Below, in pieces: positions 61,623 through 64,000 of a stretch of DNA of 64,000 bases. Within the stretch, counting starts at the first letter, position 1; the number at the start of each line of letters is the position of its first letter. The notes under the pieces were generated by a model. It was given only the letters and a program-made list of their open reading frames with translations, was not told where the DNA came from and ran no database searches. The position numbers and the translations under genes were made by a program. Source of the stretch: Struthio camelus. Taxonomy: Eukaryota; Chordata; Aves; Struthioniformes; Struthionidae. The DNA lies in the NCBI RefSeq assembly GCF_040807025.1, contig NC_090943.1:125983400-126047399 (forward strand). Reading direction: 5' to 3'.

Positions 61623-63659
61623 AACCGGCCCCCCAGTCCCAAATTATGGTGCGTCTTGCCCAGCGCTGCGTGCTGGCGTATCCGCGGTGGCGGGATCCTC
61701 CGAGCTGTGCGTGTCCAGGCTTCTGCGGCGCCAAGTCAAGCCCCCTAACTGTATTTTAATTCAAATCCTATTGCATCGTGGCAGACTCCAGTGTGTTTCA
61801 CACTGGCATCTGCTCTTAGTCCTGGAAACTCTTTAAGAGGAAGAGATCAGCAGGGGAGAGCGGAGGTCTGTTTTTCAAAGCGTTGCGAAGAGAGCTGCAA
61901 GCACAAATTAGACCTAACAGATCATTGGCTGTGTGTGCTCCTTGGAACATTTATTTCTCTTAGTGCCTCTAAGATTTAAGGAAAAAAAAAAGCCTGGCAA
62001 ACAGTCATAGCAAAAAGTTGTGTACCTTCAATGTTACATACACTAATGGACCCAATTATCTAAACAAACAAACATGGTGATTTATAGGTGTCTGCACTAT
62101 AATGCTTTGAATGATAGAGCTCTTTAACCTTTCTTTCTAATCTGTCCCTCAGAGATTTGGTTTTAAGCAGAGCAATATATCATCTGTGGTGCTGAATACT
62201 TGAGTTGATTACATTTGTAAAAGGAACAGGCTTAGGAATAATACCGAGCCATTAAGCAACAAATGCAAAAAAAAAGAGAAAGAGCAAAGATAAAATTTTG
62301 GCAGAAAGGATTTTCCCCCTTCGCAGCAGCCATGCTTCTTTAACTTTTATGCAGAGTATCTCATTTTATTAAATTAAACTTCAAACAAAATAAGGGTGTT
62401 CTTTGTGAAACCAGAAGCTAATCCTCCTTAGTCCTGTTGATGTCTTGTCTCTGTTGCAGTTAAATTAACATTTGAGCAGCGTGTGTTAAGAGAATTTGCA
62501 GAAACAGAGCTCAGGATTCCCAATGTGTAAATGGCAGTACTTTGCTGTTGTATTTATTTCTCTTAGACAATACAGAAGCAGAAAGTCCAGATTCTAGGGG
62601 TTTTTATTTTACATTTTTTAAAAATCTGTCCAGACGAATATACCTAAATATGAAGTGTACAGCTTCATTATAGCAAAAGTGCCTCCTCTTACTGGAAAAG
62701 TGATTAATTTAGTTGTTAGTTCATTTAACAAAGGCCAAATTCTGCTGCCTGTGGAGCATCTCCCTTAAGGGCTGAGCGTCTTTTGCTCCCGTTGAAAAAA
62801 TTACCGAGCACAATATGAGTAGCATCTTGCAGGCCTGGAGTACAAGCATAATGCTATCTTTCACCAGTATTTCAACACAAGATTGTATTAACATATAATC
62901 AATATTCAGGTCATCAGTGAGGATCTGCAACTTCTGAACGAGAAGCTGCTCTGAAGGCAACGCATTGCTCATATTAGTAAAGGTTGTGCAATAAGATACT
63001 CAGCCATCTCAAGTATCTTTGTTCAGTTCCTTTTATGAAATGTCACTTAATGAGAGGGAAAAAAAAAAAACAGGAAGCACAGTGCTGCTCATAACCCTCA
63101 TTGCCAGGCATCTGAATGTGAACGTGGTTTTAAATCAAGCGTAGAGATGACTGCTATCAGATAACTTCAGCTCCAAATTTATCCTCCTGTTGAAATTATA
63201 TTGATTACAAAGTGACAACTGGCTTTCAAATAAGAAATGCTCAGTAATCTAGAGCAATTTTGTATTTTAAAAGAGGCGCTGTTCTGAGCAATCCCCAAGA
63301 AACGCAGTTGAGTTTTCCTAACTGGCTGTGCAGTGGCATTTAGTTAACGAACCCTCTTTCCTGGGGCAGCAATGACTTCATTGACACACAAGAGTTAAAT
63401 CTATTTACCAGCTCATTGATGCTGTTGGTAAAGTGCTGGAGACTTCAGTGGCTGGAAGAGGACCCTGTTTTTTTTCCTTCCTGTAAGGGGACAAAAAACA
63501 GAGGGGCTTTTCCAAAGTGGTTGCTCTCCCAGTGCTGTCATTTGTAACGGCAACGTGTAGCATAAGAATGGTAAGATTTAACACCTAGTTGAAACAGTAA
63601 ATCATTTGAATAACATTATCCAGGCTCTTACAGTGATGTCTGTGCTTCAAGGTGTTGAG

Positions 63660-64000
63660 GACACAGCAGATATCAAAACCGGCGTGGGCCCTGCTCAGGC
63701 GGCGGTAGCCCGGGTTCGAAGCACCCTGCCGAGCCGTGGCAGACGTGAACGCGTGCTAGGGACCGGTGGCCTGCGCGATAGCCCTGAGCAAGCCCAGATG
63801 GGGCTGATGGTGCTGAGCGTACGGAGACTCGCCCCCACCTCTGGGCTGCCAAACTGGGGCCAAGAAAGCCCCCTTGCAAGTCTGATGATTCACTGAGTGA
63901 ATGGCAAGAGCCGGTGGGAGCCTCGCGTTGGGCAACGGCAAGGATGTGCTTCGCAGGCAGCCCCGGCCACGGCCGCTCGCTGCCCGTCCTCGCGCTCCCA
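63660..64000. other. GC- and CpG-rich block at the window edge
   Basis: CpG content rises again from about 63660 to the end of the window. It may be a further CpG island or an exon cut by the edge. Open frames here look like shadows of GC-rich DNA, and no tRNA fold was found around the ggttcgaa at 63713. Confidence 0.4.

Larger units (their letters stand above)
60840..61720. promoter_or_regulatory. CpG-island promoter of an unidentified gene
   Basis: Dense CpG and GC sequence for nearly 900 bases in an AT-rich setting. It includes GC-rich repeats, a (CCCT)7 tract and a G13 run. The long open frames seen on both strands are those expected in GC-rich DNA and show no family motif. An island like this usually marks the 5' end of a broadly expressed or developmental gene. 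The plus-strand donor at 61350 suggests the gene runs rightwards out of the window. Confidence 0.75.
61350..64000 (+). other. Putative first intron of the right-hand gene
   Basis: If the donor at 61350 is used, this is intron 1. No acceptor with a recognised coding exon was found. The stretch 62960-63440 is rich in developmental-type motifs such as TTGATTACAAAG (TCF/LEF-like) near 63202. Confidence 0.35.

Noticed and set aside
60652-61734. Very long open frames on both strands of the CpG island (up to about 360 codons)
   Set aside because: GC-rich DNA has few stop codons. Translations are Ala/Arg/Pro/Gly-rich, overlap on both strands and show no family motif.
63700-63740. ggttcgaa resembling a tRNA T-loop
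   Set aside because: The flanking bases do not form a 5-bp T-stem and no matching acceptor or D-arm is seen.

Overview
This window is nuclear DNA of a bird. It holds four CR1 retrotransposon copies that end in the avian (ATTCTGTG)n octamer tail, interspersed repeats are sparse, two CpG islands sit in an otherwise AT-rich background, and the one recognised gene is a eukaryotic mitochondrial ribosomal protein with GT-AG introns. There are no operons, ribosome binding sites, CRISPR arrays or bacterial mobile elements.

Left part (1-6.6 kb): a complete three-exon gene on the minus strand, MRPL53 (mitoribosomal protein mL53, 109 codons plus stop). Its exons were joined by hand from conserved sequence and splice sites: exon 1 at 6108-6196, exon 2 at 4366-4478, exon 3 at 2469-2596, with a poly(A) signal near 2141. 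It starts inside a CpG island. That promoter carries a YY1-like motif over the start codon, two oppositely oriented ZNF143/THAP11-like sites, a GC box, and a possible divergent first exon on the plus strand (donor at 6471).

Middle (6.6-60.6 kb): no convincing protein-coding exon of a host gene was found. The recognisable content is fossil and younger transposons. The younger CR1 copies lie at 8559-10466 (585 open codons of reverse transcriptase), 11683-12161, 17408-19256 and 32384-33249, with a short CR1 tail at 3722-3780. A solo endogenous-retrovirus LTR of 1174 bp lies at 34494-35667, with TGTCA/TGACA ends and a 5-bp target duplication GACCG. Much older CR1 relics lie near 25.4, 36.0 and 44.4-45.9 kb. 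There is a hAT-type MITE at 15241-15417, and a strongly decayed RTE-clade LINE at about 59.2-60.0 kb interrupted by a second hAT-type MITE.

Right part (60.8-64 kb): a second strong CpG island holds a (CCCT)7 microsatellite, a 13-G run and a plausible plus-strand 5' untranslated exon ending at a GTGAGT donor (61349/61350). It probably begins a gene that continues beyond the window. The gene could not be identified. Several AT-rich, TAAT-rich stretches around it look like candidate conserved noncoding elements, but this cannot be shown from one sequence.

No wholly new biological system was found. The most informative points are the promoter architecture of MRPL53, the shared frameshift in two CR1 copies, the well-defined solo LTR, and the nested ancient RTE/hAT remnant.
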